Source: an uncultured Senegalimassilia sp. | GTDB lineage: Bacteria; Actinomycetota; Coriobacteriia; Coriobacteriales; Eggerthellaceae | Length of the DNA: 64,000 bases | Assembly (NCBI RefSeq): GCF_934630535.1 | Contig: NZ_CAKTVU010000003.1 | Span: 1-64,000, forward strand | Direction of reading: 5' to 3' | Shown here: in pieces, positions 51,499-60,168 of the stretch | How positions within the stretch are numbered: position 1 is the stretch's first letter | Layout of the letters: every line of letters starts with the position of its first letter | The notes under the pieces: generated by a model | What the model was told of the DNA's origin: nothing | The model's input: the letters and a program-made list of their open reading frames with translations, nothing else | The model's database searches: none | Translations under genes and position numbers: made by a program

Positions 51499-52644
51499 AT
51501 GAAAGCCCAGGCAGCAGGGCGTTTGGAACGGCTGCGCGATGCGGCGGCGGAAAACGGCATTCGCACTTTTTTGGTGCGCGACACCGCCAGCATCGAATGG
51601 CTGACGGCATTCGATGACGTGTTCGACGACGAACAGGCGCATGCGCTTCTGGTGACGCCGCATGACGCAGTGCTGCACACCGATTCCCGCTACAGCGGCG
51701 CGGCGCGCAAGGCGGCGCAAGGCGAAGGCGTCATCGCCGTCGACGATGCGCGCCAAGGCCATGGCGAATGGGTTGCCGATGTGTTCGCGCGTCGGCATGC
51801 GAACGCGCCCGCCGGCTCGCCGGCGCCCGAGAGCATCGTGCTCGGCATCGAGGACTCCATGACGCTTGCGGCGTTCCGCGCGCTCGAGGGCGCCCTTGCC
51901 AAGGCTCCGGCATCTCCGCAGCTGCGCGAGACCTCGGACTTCGTTCGAATGTTGCGCGCGGTCAAGGAGCCGTCGGAGGTTGCGCGCATGAAGGCGGCCC
52001 AGGCCATCACCGATGCGGCGTTCTCCTATATCGTCACCTATATGAAGCCGGGCATGACCGAGCGGCAGGTGCAGATCGAGCTTGAGGACTGGATGCTGCG
52101 TCACGGCGCGTCCGGCCTGGCGTTCTCCTCCATCGTGGCCTGTGGCGCCAACGGCGCGAGCCCGCATGCCATTCCGGGCGAGGCGAAGCTTGAGGCGGGG
52201 CAGTGCGTGGTCATGGACTTCGGCGCTCGCGCCCACGGGTATTGTTCGGACATGACCCGCACCGTGTTCGTCGGTCAGCCTGACGCGCAGATGCGCGCAG
52301 CCTACGAAACGCTGCGCGAGGCCAACGAGCAGGTGGAAGCCGCTATCAGGCCCGGCATCACCGGCGCGCAGATGCACCAGATGGCCGAAGACGTCCTTGC
52401 GGCGGGCGGATTCGCCGGCAAGATGGGTCACGGCTTGGGCCATGGCGTGGGCATCGACATCCATGAGGAGCCCGTGTTGTCGCCTCGCAACAAGGAGCCG
52501 CTTGCCCCGGGTAACGTGGTCACGGTGGAGCCGGGCATCTACCTGGAGGGCGATTTCGGCATGCGTTTAGAGGATTTCGGCGTGGTCACCGAAACGGGAT
52601 TCCAGGTTTTCACGCAATCTACGCATGACATGGTTATAATTTAA
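51499..52644 (+). CDS. M24 family Xaa-Pro peptidase
   Basis: A 381-residue aminopeptidase of the PepP/PepQ group. The N-terminal creatinase-like domain is followed by the pita-bread catalytic domain with five metal ligands: VMDFGARAHGYCSDMTRTVF (two Asp), GHGLGHGVGIDIHEEP (His), TVEPGIYLEGDFGMRLED (two Glu). ATG 51499 lies one base after aroQ. It has a weak ribosome site, so coupling to aroQ is likely. The gene is usually found just before efp, as here. Confidence 0.92.
   Translation: MKAQAAGRLERLRDAAAENGIRTFLVRDTASIEWLTAFDDVFDDEQAHALLVTPHDAVLHTDSRYSGAARKAAQGEGVIAVDDARQGHGEWVADVFARRHANAPAGSPAPESIVLGIEDSMTLAAFRALEGALAKAPASPQLRETSDFVRMLRAVKEPSEVARMKAAQAITDAAFSYIVTYMKPGMTERQVQIELEDWMLRHGASGLAFSSIVACGANGASPHAIPGEAKLEAGQCVVMDFGARAHGYCSDMTRTVFVGQPDAQMRAAYETLREANEQVEAAIRPGITGAQMHQMAEDVLAAGGFAGKMGHGLGHGVGIDIHEEPVLSPRNKEPLAPGNVVTVEPGIYLEGDFGMRLEDFGVVTETGFQVFTQSTHDMVII
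52635..52640 (+). promoter_or_regulatory. Possible -10 box for efp
   Basis: TATAAT overlaps the end of the peptidase gene, 58 bp before the efp start. The -35 is not clear. Confidence 0.4.
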
Positions 52645-52698
52645 GGGTTGAACTAAAGGGGCGGCCTTGGTCGCCTGAACGGTTGAAAGGATCTACCA

Positions 52699-53259
52699 GT
52701 GGCTATCTCTACCGCCGATTTCAAGAACGGAATGTGCATCGTCAACAACGGCAAGATGTGCACCATCGTCGAGTTCCAGCATGTCAAGCCCGGCAAGGGC
52801 GGCGCCTTCGTCCGCACGAAGCTTCGCGACATCAAGACCGGCCGCGTGGTCGACTACACGTTCAACGCCGGCACGAAGTTCGATACCGTGCGTCTGGAAA
52901 CCCGCAAGATGACGTACCTGTACAACGACGGTTCCGATTTCTACTTCATGGATCCCAACACCTACGACCAGATGAGCATGCCCGCCGAGACCGTCGGCGA
53001 CACCGCCAAGTGGCTCAAGGAAAACGACGAGGCCAGCCTGCTGTACGCCGGCGAGGAGCTTATCAGCATCGAGCCGCAGATGTTCGTCGAGCTCGAGTGC
53101 ACGCACACCGAGCCCGGCTTCAAGGGCGACACCGCCACCAACACCACCAAGCCGGCAACCTTCGAGACCGGCGTCGAACTGCAGGTGCCCACGTTCGTCG
53201 AGATCGGCGACGTGCTGCAGATCGACACCCGCGACGGCCGCGTCATCAAGCGCGTCTAG
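52699..53259 (+). CDS. efp: Elongation factor P
   Basis: A 186-residue translation factor that rescues ribosomes stalled at polyproline. Three beta domains are present: ISTADFKNGMCIVNNGKMCT, the KPGKGGAFVRTKLRDIKTG loop with the Lys34-equivalent position at its tip, and the C-terminal EVPTFVEIGD-type segment ending DTRDGRVIKRV. Modification enzymes (EpmA or similar) are not in the window, so the modification state is unknown. GTG start after GAAAGGATCTACCA. It is followed by two terminators. Confidence 0.96.
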   Translation: MAISTADFKNGMCIVNNGKMCTIVEFQHVKPGKGGAFVRTKLRDIKTGRVVDYTFNAGTKFDTVRLETRKMTYLYNDGSDFYFMDPNTYDQMSMPAETVGDTAKWLKENDEASLLYAGEELISIEPQMFVELECTHTEPGFKGDTATNTTKPATFETGVELQVPTFVEIGDVLQIDTRDGRVIKRV

Positions 53260-53416
53260 CTCGCATCGCATCGGCGGTCGATGATCGTGCTTTCGCGTCG
53301 AACGGCTATTGCTGCGCGATTGAAACACGGCAAAAGACGCTTGCGGAAGCCCGTGTCCGCCCTTGTTTGGCGAACCGAAGCATGAATAAATGTTTCGTCG
53401 AGTGCGACGATATCTC

Positions 53417-53450
53417 CGAATGCGCCCGTTCAGGGCGCATTCGTTGTATT
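53417..53450 (+). terminator. Terminator of efp
   Basis: Perfect 11-bp stem CGAATGCGCCC / GGGCGCATTCG with loop GTTCA, followed by TTGTATTT. Confidence 0.8.
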
Positions 53451-53523
53451 TGGATTAGTTCCTTCTGGTGCGCGATGGGTGCCGCTGCATGTGTCGGTCA
53501 TCGCTGCTTGGCGGCTTGCGAAG

Positions 53524-53553
53524 CGCGCCGCCTGGGCGGCGTTTCTGTTTCTT
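53524..53553 (+). terminator. Second terminator-like hairpin before pycB-accB
   Basis: CGCCGCC / GGCGGCG with a tight loop, followed by TTTCTGTTTCTT. Confidence 0.6.
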
Positions 53554-53660
53554 GCCCGTGAATTCGCCGTGTGCGCACGGTATCGGCTCCGGTATCTTCT
53601 ATAATCCTGGTTTCGATCTATACGGTCTGTATCACTTGAAAACGAAGGGGGTGCGAGTTC

Positions 53661-55547
53661 ATGTCAAGGCTTCAGATCATGGATACCACTATCCGTGACG
53701 GCCAGCAAAGCCTGTGGGCCACGCGCATGAGCATCGGCGACATGCTGCCGATCCTGCCGAAGATGGATCGCGTCGGCTACTGGGCCATCGAGGCATGGGG
53801 CGGCGCGACGTTCGACTCGTGCATGCGCTTTTTGGATGAGAATCCGTGGGACCGCCTGCGTTCCATCAACGCGGCAACGCCGAACACGCCGCTGTCCATG
53901 CTCACCCGAGGTCAGAACCTGGTTGGCTACAAGCATTATTCCCGCGAGATCGTGAACCGCTTCATCAAGGCTTCCAAGCGCAACGGCGTGCACGTGTTCC
54001 GCGTGTTCGACGCGCTCAACGATATCCGCAACGTGGTGGATACCGCCGAGGCAGTCAACGAATGCGGCGGGCACTTCGAAGGCGCCATCTCCTACACCAT
54101 CTCCCCGGTGCATACGCTTGACAGCTACCTTGAGTACGCGCAGCAGCTCAAGGAGCTCGGTGCCGACTCCATCTGCGTGAAGGACATGGCCGGCCTTATG
54201 ACGCCGTACCGCGCCGAGCGCATCGTGAAGGCCCTCAACGCCGAGATCGGCCTGCCCGTGCACCTGCACTGCCACTACGTCGGCGGCATGGCCCCGGCCA
54301 ACTACCTCAAGGCTGCCGAGGCGGGCGTGTCCATCGTCGACACCGCATCCGCGCCGCTGGCGTTCGGCAACTCCCAGCCCGCCGTCGAGATGATCGTGGC
54401 GGCGCTGCAGGAAAGCCGCTACGACACCGGCCTTGATCTGGACCTGCTCTTCGAGATCGCCGAATACTGGGAGGAAGTGCGCAAGCGCAGCCACTACAAG
54501 CGCGGCGTGTCCTCGCTCATCCATATGCAGGTGTACTCGCATCAGGTGCCCGGCGGCATGATGTCCAACCTCATGAGCCAGCTCGAGGTGCAGAACGCAT
54601 CCGATCGCCTTCCCGAGGTCATGAAGGAGATCCCGCGCGTGCGTGCAGAGGTCGGCTATCCGCCGCTCGTCACGCCCATGTCCCAGATCGTTGGCACGCA
54701 GGCCGTGTTCAACGTGCTTACCGGCAAGCGCTGGGGCGTCGTGTCCAAGGAGATGAAGGACTACATCTGCGGCTACTACGGCAAGGCTCCGGGACGCATC
54801 GATCCCGAGATCATGAAGAAGGTCGCGGGCAATTCGCAGGTGCTGCCCGACGACGTTGCCCCGTCAAGCCTGGTCACCACCACCTATGACGAGGTCGTCG
54901 AAGAGGTCGGCGATCTGGCCCAAAGCGAAGAGGACGTGCTCATGTACGCCCTGTTCCCCAACGAGGCGCGCACCTTCTTAAGCAAGCACCGCGCATCCGA
55001 GAAAGTCGACTTCCTCATGCAGGAGGAGTCCAGCAATACCAAGGAGGACGATTACGTGGATATCAACCAGATTCGCGAACTGGTTCGCGTTGCCGAGGAA
55101 AGCGGCGTAGGCGAGATCGTGGTCGAGGACGGCGGTCAGCGCATCGCCGTGCGCATGCCCGGCGCAATGCCGGCCGCCGCACCGGTTGCCGCCGCTCCGG
55201 CAGTCGCCGCCGCGCCCGCAGCTCCTGCAGCGGCCCCTGCCGCTCCGGCCGCTGCCGCCGCCGAGCCCGAGCGTCCTGCCAACTGGTATGCCGTGAAGGC
55301 CCCCATGGTCGGCACGTTCTATGCAGCTCCCGCTCCGGGCGAGCCTGCGTTCGTGAAGGTGGGCGACGAGGTTGCCGCCAACCAGACCCTGTGCATCGTC
55401 GAGGCTATGAAGCTCATGAACGAGATCACCGCCGAGGAGATGGGTACCGTGCGCGAGGTGTGCGTCAAGGACGCCGATCCGGTCGAGTTCGGCACCGTGC
55501 TGTTCTACATCGAGCCCCATTCCGTCCAGCCCATCTCGGAGCAGTAA
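53661..55547 (+). CDS. PycB-type carboxyltransferase fused to AccB-type biotin carrier
   Basis: A 628-residue fusion. Residues 1 to ~450 are a pyruvate carboxylase subunit B / oxaloacetate decarboxylase alpha module: MDTTIRDGQQSLWATRM, FRVFDALNDIRN, CVKDMAGLMTP with the carbamylated-Lys site, HLHCHYVGGM. Residues ~466-628 look like a whole AccB: DINQIRELVRVAEESG, an Ala/Pro-rich linker, then VKAPMVGTFYAAPAPGEPAF (the AccB-type thumb) and VEAMKLMNE with biotinyl Lys584. The gene sits where accB is usually found, directly before accC. No OadB or OadG sodium-pump subunits are nearby, so pyruvate carboxylase plus acetyl-CoA carboxylase carrier is the likely role. ATG after GAAGGGGG. Confidence 0.9.
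   Translation: MSRLQIMDTTIRDGQQSLWATRMSIGDMLPILPKMDRVGYWAIEAWGGATFDSCMRFLDENPWDRLRSINAATPNTPLSMLTRGQNLVGYKHYSREIVNRFIKASKRNGVHVFRVFDALNDIRNVVDTAEAVNECGGHFEGAISYTISPVHTLDSYLEYAQQLKELGADSICVKDMAGLMTPYRAERIVKALNAEIGLPVHLHCHYVGGMAPANYLKAAEAGVSIVDTASAPLAFGNSQPAVEMIVAALQESRYDTGLDLDLLFEIAEYWEEVRKRSHYKRGVSSLIHMQVYSHQVPGGMMSNLMSQLEVQNASDRLPEVMKEIPRVRAEVGYPPLVTPMSQIVGTQAVFNVLTGKRWGVVSKEMKDYICGYYGKAPGRIDPEIMKKVAGNSQVLPDDVAPSSLVTTTYDEVVEEVGDLAQSEEDVLMYALFPNEARTFLSKHRASEKVDFLMQEESSNTKEDDYVDINQIRELVRVAEESGVGEIVVEDGGQRIAVRMPGAMPAAAPVAAAPAVAAAPAAPAAAPAAPAAAAAEPERPANWYAVKAPMVGTFYAAPAPGEPAFVKVGDEVAANQTLCIVEAMKLMNEITAEEMGTVREVCVKDADPVEFGTVLFYIEPHSVQPISEQ
55041..55058 (+). promoter_or_regulatory. Strong internal Shine-Dalgarno and in-frame GTG
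   Basis: AAGGAGG (55041-55047) lies 8 bp before GTG (55056-55058), which is in frame with the fusion gene and precedes DINQIRELV, the typical AccB N-terminus. Confidence 0.55.
55056..55547 (+). CDS. accB: Possible free AccB from an internal start
   Basis: This nested frame would give a 163-residue biotin carboxyl carrier protein identical to the C-terminus of the fusion. The size equals a normal AccB (about 150-165). Support comes from the AAGGAGG ribosome site at ideal spacing, the GTG codon placed exactly at the AccB N-terminus (VDINQIRELV) and the accB-accC gene order. If used, the cell makes both a pyruvate carboxylase-type chain and a free carrier for acetyl-CoA carboxylase from one gene. 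The sequence cannot show that the site is used. Confidence 0.45.
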   Translation: MDINQIRELVRVAEESGVGEIVVEDGGQRIAVRMPGAMPAAAPVAAAPAVAAAPAAPAAAPAAPAAAAAEPERPANWYAVKAPMVGTFYAAPAPGEPAFVKVGDEVAANQTLCIVEAMKLMNEITAEEMGTVREVCVKDADPVEFGTVLFYIEPHSVQPISEQ

Positions 55548-55548
55548 C

Positions 55549-56901
55549 ATGTTCAAGAAAGTACTCATCGCAAACCGCGGCGAGGTTGCCCTGCGCGTCA
55601 TGCGCGCCTGCAAGGAGCTGGGCGTCAAGACCGTGGCGGTGTACTCCACCGAGGACGAGAACACCTATCCCGTGCGGTATGCCGACGAGAAGGTGTGCAT
55701 CGGTCCTGCTCAGGCCACGAAAAGCTACCTGGTCATGTCCAACATCATCGCGGCGGCAACCATCACCGGAGCCGATGCCATCCATCCTGGCTACGGCTTC
55801 CTGGCGGAAAACGCCGACTTCGCCCGCGCCTGCGCGGACAACGACCTGGTGTTCATCGGCCCTTCCGCCGAGTGCATCGAGCGTATGGGCGACAAGTCCT
55901 CTGCCCGCGAGACCATGAAGGCTTGCGGCGTGCCCACCGTCCCCGGTTCCGATGGCTGCATCGACACCGTGGAGGAGGCCCGTCAGTTCGCCGAGAGCGT
56001 GGGTTACCCCGTGCTCATCAAGGCAACCGCCGGCGGCGGCGGCAAGGGCATGCGCGAGGTTCACGACCCCGCCGACCTGGAATCGCACTACAAGGCAGCC
56101 CGCGCCGAGGCCGGCGCCGCGTTCGGCAACGACGAGGTGTATCTTGAGAAGCTCGTGCTGCGCCCGCGTCACGTGGAGGTCCAGGTGCTCGCCGACGACT
56201 TCGGCAACAACGTGGCCCTGTGCGAGCGCGACTGCTCCGTGCAGCGTCGTCACCAGAAGCTTATCGAGGAGGCCCCTTCGCCGGCGCTGACCGACGAGCT
56301 GCGCCGCGCCATGGGCGTTGCCGCCATCAAGGCCGTGCGCGCCGTGGACTACCGCAATGCCGGCACCATCGAGTTTTTGCTGGACACCACGGGCAAGTTC
56401 TACTTCATGGAAATGAACACGCGCGTGCAGGTGGAGCATCCGGTATCCGAGCAGATCACGGGCACCGATATCATCAAAGAGCAGCTGCGCATCGCCTCCG
56501 GCGAGCCTATGAGCTGCGCCGATAGGGCGCCTTTCACGCCGTTCGGCCATGCCATGGAGTTCCGCATCAACGCCGAGGACCCCGAGCACGGCTTCCGTCC
56601 GTGCCCTGGCACCATCACGCGCTTCGAGCCCCCGGCGGGCCCGGGCGTGCGCGTGGAGGCATACGTGCATTCCGGCTCGAAGATCAGCCCGTTCTATGAC
56701 TCCATGGTGGCTAAGCTCATCGTGCACGGCCAGGATCGCGAGGAGTGCCTGGCGCGCGGTCGCCGCGCCCTTGACGAGTTCGTCATCGAAGGCATCCCCA
56801 CCACGCTGCCGTTCCATCGCCGCGTGCTGGATAACCAGGTGTTCTGCGCTGGCGAGGCCACCACGGACTTCATCGAAACCCAGATGGGAGATGTGTTATG
56901 A
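55549..56901 (+). CDS. accC: Biotin carboxylase
   Basis: A 450-residue ATP-grasp enzyme that carboxylates biotin on the carrier protein. Signatures: KVLIANRGEVALRVMRACKE, IHPGYGFLAENADFA, the Gly-rich ATP lid KATAGGGGKGMREV, ERDCSVQRRHQKLIEEAPS, and EMNTRVQVEHPVSEQITG with the catalytic Glu and Arg. The start is one base after the fusion gene stop. It probably serves both pyruvate and acetyl-CoA carboxylation. No accA or accD is in this window. Confidence 0.96.
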   Translation: MFKKVLIANRGEVALRVMRACKELGVKTVAVYSTEDENTYPVRYADEKVCIGPAQATKSYLVMSNIIAAATITGADAIHPGYGFLAENADFARACADNDLVFIGPSAECIERMGDKSSARETMKACGVPTVPGSDGCIDTVEEARQFAESVGYPVLIKATAGGGGKGMREVHDPADLESHYKAARAEAGAAFGNDEVYLEKLVLRPRHVEVQVLADDFGNNVALCERDCSVQRRHQKLIEEAPSPALTDELRRAMGVAAIKAVRAVDYRNAGTIEFLLDTTGKFYFMEMNTRVQVEHPVSEQITGTDIIKEQLRIASGEPMSCADRAPFTPFGHAMEFRINAEDPEHGFRPCPGTITRFEPPAGPGVRVEAYVHSGSKISPFYDSMVAKLIVHGQDREECLARGRRALDEFVIEGIPTTLPFHRRVLDNQVFCAGEATTDFIETQMGDVL

Positions 56902-57251
56902 GCGATTTGACCGTTGACGGCATGGCGCTTGCGCCGGGCGTCGTCGAAACCATCGTCTCCATCGCCGTAGCCGACGTGGACGGCGTTGCCAGCGTGGGCA
57001 ACGCCCCCGTGGCAAGCCGCGGCATCCGCGGCGTGCTCGGCGGCAAGCCCTCCACGTCCGGTATCGAGATCGCAGCGGATGAAAACGACAAGCTGCAGAT
57101 CTCGGTGCGCATCGACGTTTATTATGGACACGTGCTGCCCGACGTGGCTGCTGCGGTCCGCCAGTCTGTGGCGGACGCCGTTGCAAGCCAGGTGGGCGCG
57201 CAGGTTGGATCGGTCGACGTCTACATCGACGGCGTCCAGTTCAACCGTTAG
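56898..57251 (+). CDS. Asp23/Gls24 family protein
   Basis: A 117-residue member of the Asp23/Gls24 (DUF322) family, envelope-stress-related proteins of Gram-positive bacteria whose YqhY subgroup is linked to acetyl-CoA carboxylase control. Motifs are LAPGVVETIVSIAVADVDGV near the start and VDVYYGHVLPDVAAAVRQSV in the middle. The ATG overlaps the accC stop by 4 bp (ATGA). Its position between accC and nusB matches yqhY, so a role in fatty-acid synthesis balance is plausible. Confidence 0.9.
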   Translation: MSDLTVDGMALAPGVVETIVSIAVADVDGVASVGNAPVASRGIRGVLGGKPSTSGIEIAADENDKLQISVRIDVYYGHVLPDVAAAVRQSVADAVASQVGAQVGSVDVYIDGVQFNR

Positions 57252-57283
57252 GAACAAGAAGAAGCACAGGGGATTATTTGCAC

Positions 57284-57754
57284 ATGGCATCGAAAAGACA
57301 CGAGCGCACGACGGCACGTCGCGTCGCGCTGCAGGTTCTGTACACTGCCGAGATCAAGGGCGCTTCTGCGGCCCAGATCGTAGCTGAAGGCGTCTTCCCG
57401 TCCGAGGAGGGCCCGCTTTCGCAGTATGCTCAGGATCTGGTGCGCGGCGTCGAGCAGAACCGCATCGTCATCGACGGCAGCCTGAAAGCTGCTGCGGAGA
57501 ACTGGTCGCTGGGCCGCATGCCCATCGTCGACCGCTCCATCTTGCGCTTGGCCGCCTATGAGATCATGTTCGTGGAAGACGTGCCTACCAGCGTTGCCAT
57601 CAACGAGGCGGTGGAGCTGGCGAAGGATTTCGGCGGCGAGGATGATTCCCCGCGTTTCGTCAACGGCGTGCTCGGCCGCATCGCCAAGGACATCGACGAC
57701 GGCGCTGCTGCTGCTCCCGCCGGTGATGACCCGGCGCAGCCCCTGGTGCTGTAA
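57284..57754 (+). CDS. nusB: Transcription antitermination factor NusB
   Basis: A 156-residue RNA-binding protein that joins NusE (S10) on rRNA boxA. The helical family pattern is RRVALQVLYTAEI, NWSLGRMPIVDRSILRLAAYE and PTSVAINEAVELAKDFGGEDSP-like residues, then FVNGVLGRIAKD. The Ala/Pro-rich tail of ~20 residues is extra. ATG 57284 is chosen. A TTG at 57278 has better spacing to AGGGG and would add two residues. Confidence 0.94.
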   Translation: MASKRHERTTARRVALQVLYTAEIKGASAAQIVAEGVFPSEEGPLSQYAQDLVRGVEQNRIVIDGSLKAAAENWSLGRMPIVDRSILRLAAYEIMFVEDVPTSVAINEAVELAKDFGGEDDSPRFVNGVLGRIAKDIDDGAAAAPAGDDPAQPLVL

Positions 57755-57766
57755 GGGCGCGATTCG

Positions 57767-58087
57767 GTGGCATTGGAATCGTACGGATCCTTCGAGGAGC
57801 TCAAAAGCCGCCTTGATGAGATCGTCGAGGCGGTAAACGATAAGGATTTGCCCTTGGATCAGGCGCTTTCCCTTTATGAGGAAGCGGTTGGCCTGGGGCT
57901 TCGTGCAAGCGATTTGCTTGAACAGGGTATTGATGAGGCCAGCGTCCAAGAGGCGCTGGCCTCCGATGCCCCGGCAGAGCTTGCCGATGGCATCGCGCGA
58001 TCTGCGGCATCAGCGGCGGATGCGCGTATGGAAGGTCAAGCGGACGACGGCGCGGCTCAGCAAAGCCAGGCCGTCGTTTCCGCCTAG
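57767..58087 (+). CDS. xseB: Exodeoxyribonuclease VII small subunit
   Basis: The first ~65 residues match XseB: SFEELKSRLDEIVEAVNDKDLPLDQALSLYEEAVGLGLRA. XseB binds the large subunit XseA to form the nuclease. The C-terminal 40 residues are low-complexity Ala/Asp-rich. Length is 106 residues. GTG start 12 bp after nusB. xseA, which usually sits next to xseB, is not in the window and must be elsewhere. Confidence 0.88.
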   Translation: MALESYGSFEELKSRLDEIVEAVNDKDLPLDQALSLYEEAVGLGLRASDLLEQGIDEASVQEALASDAPAELADGIARSAASAADARMEGQADDGAAQQSQAVVSA

Positions 58088-58131
58088 GTCGCGCAAGGCG
58101 ATCGGATGGCATGACAAAGGAAAGGCGCAGC

Positions 58132-60018
58132 ATGAGCGATAAGCGCATTCTGGACATAATCGCATCCCCTGCCGACCTGAAGCTCCTCAGCAATGAGGAG
58201 CTGTCTATACTTGCGGGCGAGATCCGTCAGGAGATCGTGACCACCACCTCGAAAACCGGTGGTCACGTTGCCTCGTCTTTGGGCGCGGTGGAGATCATCC
58301 TGGCGTTGCACAGCCTGCTTGATTGCCCCAAGGATAAGATCGTGTTCGATGTGGGGCATCAAGCGTATGCGCACAAGCTGGTCACCGGACGCTTGAAGGA
58401 CTTCGGCACGCTGCGCACCTATGGCGGCCTTTCGGGGTTCCCCAAGCCCAGCGAAAGCCCCTACGACGTGCATTATTCCGGGCACGCATCCGATTCTCTT
58501 TCGGTGGCGCTCGGCTTGGCCGAGGCCCGTGATCTGGCGGGAACCGACCAGAAGGTCGTTGCCCTTATCGGCGATGCGGCGCTTTCCGGCGGCATGGCAT
58601 TCGAGGCGCTGAACAACATCGGCCAGGCTCAAACGCCCATGGTCATCATCTTGAACGACAACGAGATGTCCATCTCGCATAACGTCGGCGCGCTCATGAA
58701 GCACCTTGGTTACATGCGCGCATCGTCGCAGTACCGCCAGGCGCGCGACAACGTGCAGGAGCATTTGGAGAGCAGCGGTCCGGTGGGCAAGGCCATCACC
58801 AGCTTCGGTCGCAGCATGAAAGAATCGATGAAGCAGTTCGTCATTCCCCATTCCATGATCTTCGAGCAGCTGGGCATCGTGTGCACGGCGCCGATCGACG
58901 GGCACAACATCGCGCAGCTGCGGGAAACGCTGCGAGCCGTGTTGAATGCCGACGGACCGGTGCTTATGCATGTGGTCACGCGCAAAGGACAAGGCTATAT
59001 GCCCGCCGTGCGCAATCCCGAGAAGTTCCACGGCATCGCGCCCTACAACATCGCAACCGGCGAGGTTATCAAATCAGGAAAGCCCTCTGCTCCGAAGTAC
59101 ACCAACGTGTTCGGCAAGGCTTTGGTCGCCGAGGCGCAGAACAACCCCGACATCGTCGCCATCACCGCTGCCATGAAGGGCGGCACCGGCCTTGATGAGT
59201 TTGCAGAGAAGTTCCCGAAACGCTTCGTGGATACGGGCATTTGCGAGGAGCATGCGGTCGGTTTCGCCGGCGGCCTGGCGGCGAACGGCAAAAAGCCCGT
59301 GGTGGCGTTGTACTCCACCTTTATGCAGCGCGCTATCGATCAGATGATCATCAACGTGGCGCTGCCGAAGCTCGATGTGGTGTTCGCCATCGACCGCGCC
59401 GGCATCGTCGGCGCCGACGGACCTACGCACCATGGCGTGTTCGATCTGGTGTATGCCCGCATGGTGCCCAACATGCGCGTGCTGGCGCCTTCGAACGAGG
59501 CCGAGCTTGTGCATGCGCTGCATACGGCGCTTGCGATGGGCGGCCCGTTCGCCATCCGCTATCCGCGCGGCGAGGGCGAGGGCGTCCCGCTGCCCGAGGC
59601 TGTCGAGGTGCTGCCGGAGGGCAAGGCGCGCGTGGTGCGCGAAGGCGAGGACCTTGCCATTTTAGCGTTCGGCCGTATGGCGGGTCAGTCGCTCAAGGCG
59701 GCGGACTTGCTTGCCGAGCAGGGGATTCGCGCCCGTGTTGTGGATATGCGCTGGGTGAAGCCGCTTGATGAGCAGGCTATTCGAGCAGCTGCCGAAACGA
59801 AGCTGGTCGTCACGGTGGAGGAGGGCGTAATCGCCGGCGGCGCTGGCGAAGGCGTGCTCGGCGAGATGGCCCGTATGGCATTGCATACCCCGGCGTTAAA
59901 TCTGGGTATCAAAGACGAGTTCGTCACGCAAGGCGGGGTTGGCCAGCTGCTTCACGAGCAGGGCCTTGATGCCGAGGGCATTGCCGCTAGCGTGGAACAG
60001 CGCTATCGGGCATTGTAG
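58132..60018 (+). CDS. dxs: 1-deoxy-D-xylulose-5-phosphate synthase
   Basis: First enzyme of the MEP isoprenoid pathway, condensing pyruvate with glyceraldehyde 3-phosphate on thiamine diphosphate. The 628-residue protein shows GHVASSLGAVEI, DVGHQAYAHKLVTGR, the TPP motif region IGDAALSGGMAFEALNNIG with NDNEMSISHNVGA, the pyrimidine-domain Glu in DTGICEEHAVGFAGGLA, and DGPTHHGVFDL. ATG 58132 follows AAAGGAAAGGC; an ATG at 58111 is less likely. It is the last gene of the block. Confidence 0.96.
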   Translation: MSDKRILDIIASPADLKLLSNEELSILAGEIRQEIVTTTSKTGGHVASSLGAVEIILALHSLLDCPKDKIVFDVGHQAYAHKLVTGRLKDFGTLRTYGGLSGFPKPSESPYDVHYSGHASDSLSVALGLAEARDLAGTDQKVVALIGDAALSGGMAFEALNNIGQAQTPMVIILNDNEMSISHNVGALMKHLGYMRASSQYRQARDNVQEHLESSGPVGKAITSFGRSMKESMKQFVIPHSMIFEQLGIVCTAPIDGHNIAQLRETLRAVLNADGPVLMHVVTRKGQGYMPAVRNPEKFHGIAPYNIATGEVIKSGKPSAPKYTNVFGKALVAEAQNNPDIVAITAAMKGGTGLDEFAEKFPKRFVDTGICEEHAVGFAGGLAANGKKPVVALYSTFMQRAIDQMIINVALPKLDVVFAIDRAGIVGADGPTHHGVFDLVYARMVPNMRVLAPSNEAELVHALHTALAMGGPFAIRYPRGEGEGVPLPEAVEVLPEGKARVVREGEDLAILAFGRMAGQSLKAADLLAEQGIRARVVDMRWVKPLDEQAIRAAAETKLVVTVEEGVIAGGAGEGVLGEMARMALHTPALNLGIKDEFVTQGGVGQLLHEQGLDAEGIAASVEQRYRAL

Positions 60019-60045
60019 CCAGCAGATCCATAATCATATAAACGA

Positions 60046-60122
60046 AAAGGCCCCGCGCTGTTCGGAACCTGCTTTCGCCGATAAGATCGGAGAACGGAAC
60101 CGAAGGACGCGGGGCCTTTCCT
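60046..60122. terminator. Structured bidirectional terminator between dxs and acetyltransferase gene
   Basis: Outer 12-bp stem AAAGGCCCCGCG (60046-60057) / CGCGGGGCCTTT (60108-60119). Inside, TTCGG/CCGAA and CCGAT/ATCGG form further stems. A T-rich stretch follows on the plus strand (CCTTTCC), and AAAA on the other side serves the minus strand. Confidence 0.7.
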
Positions 60123-60168
60123 GTATCGCGAAGCCGTTTGAGACTTGCTGACGCATAGGCGAAAGAAG

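Larger units (their letters stand above)
53260..53660. other. Intergenic region efp / pycB-accB
   Basis: No gene is supported in these 401 bp. The stretch holds two terminators (53417 and 53526) and a TATAAT -10 box (53600-53605) about 55 bp before the next start, without a clear -35. Confidence 0.5.
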
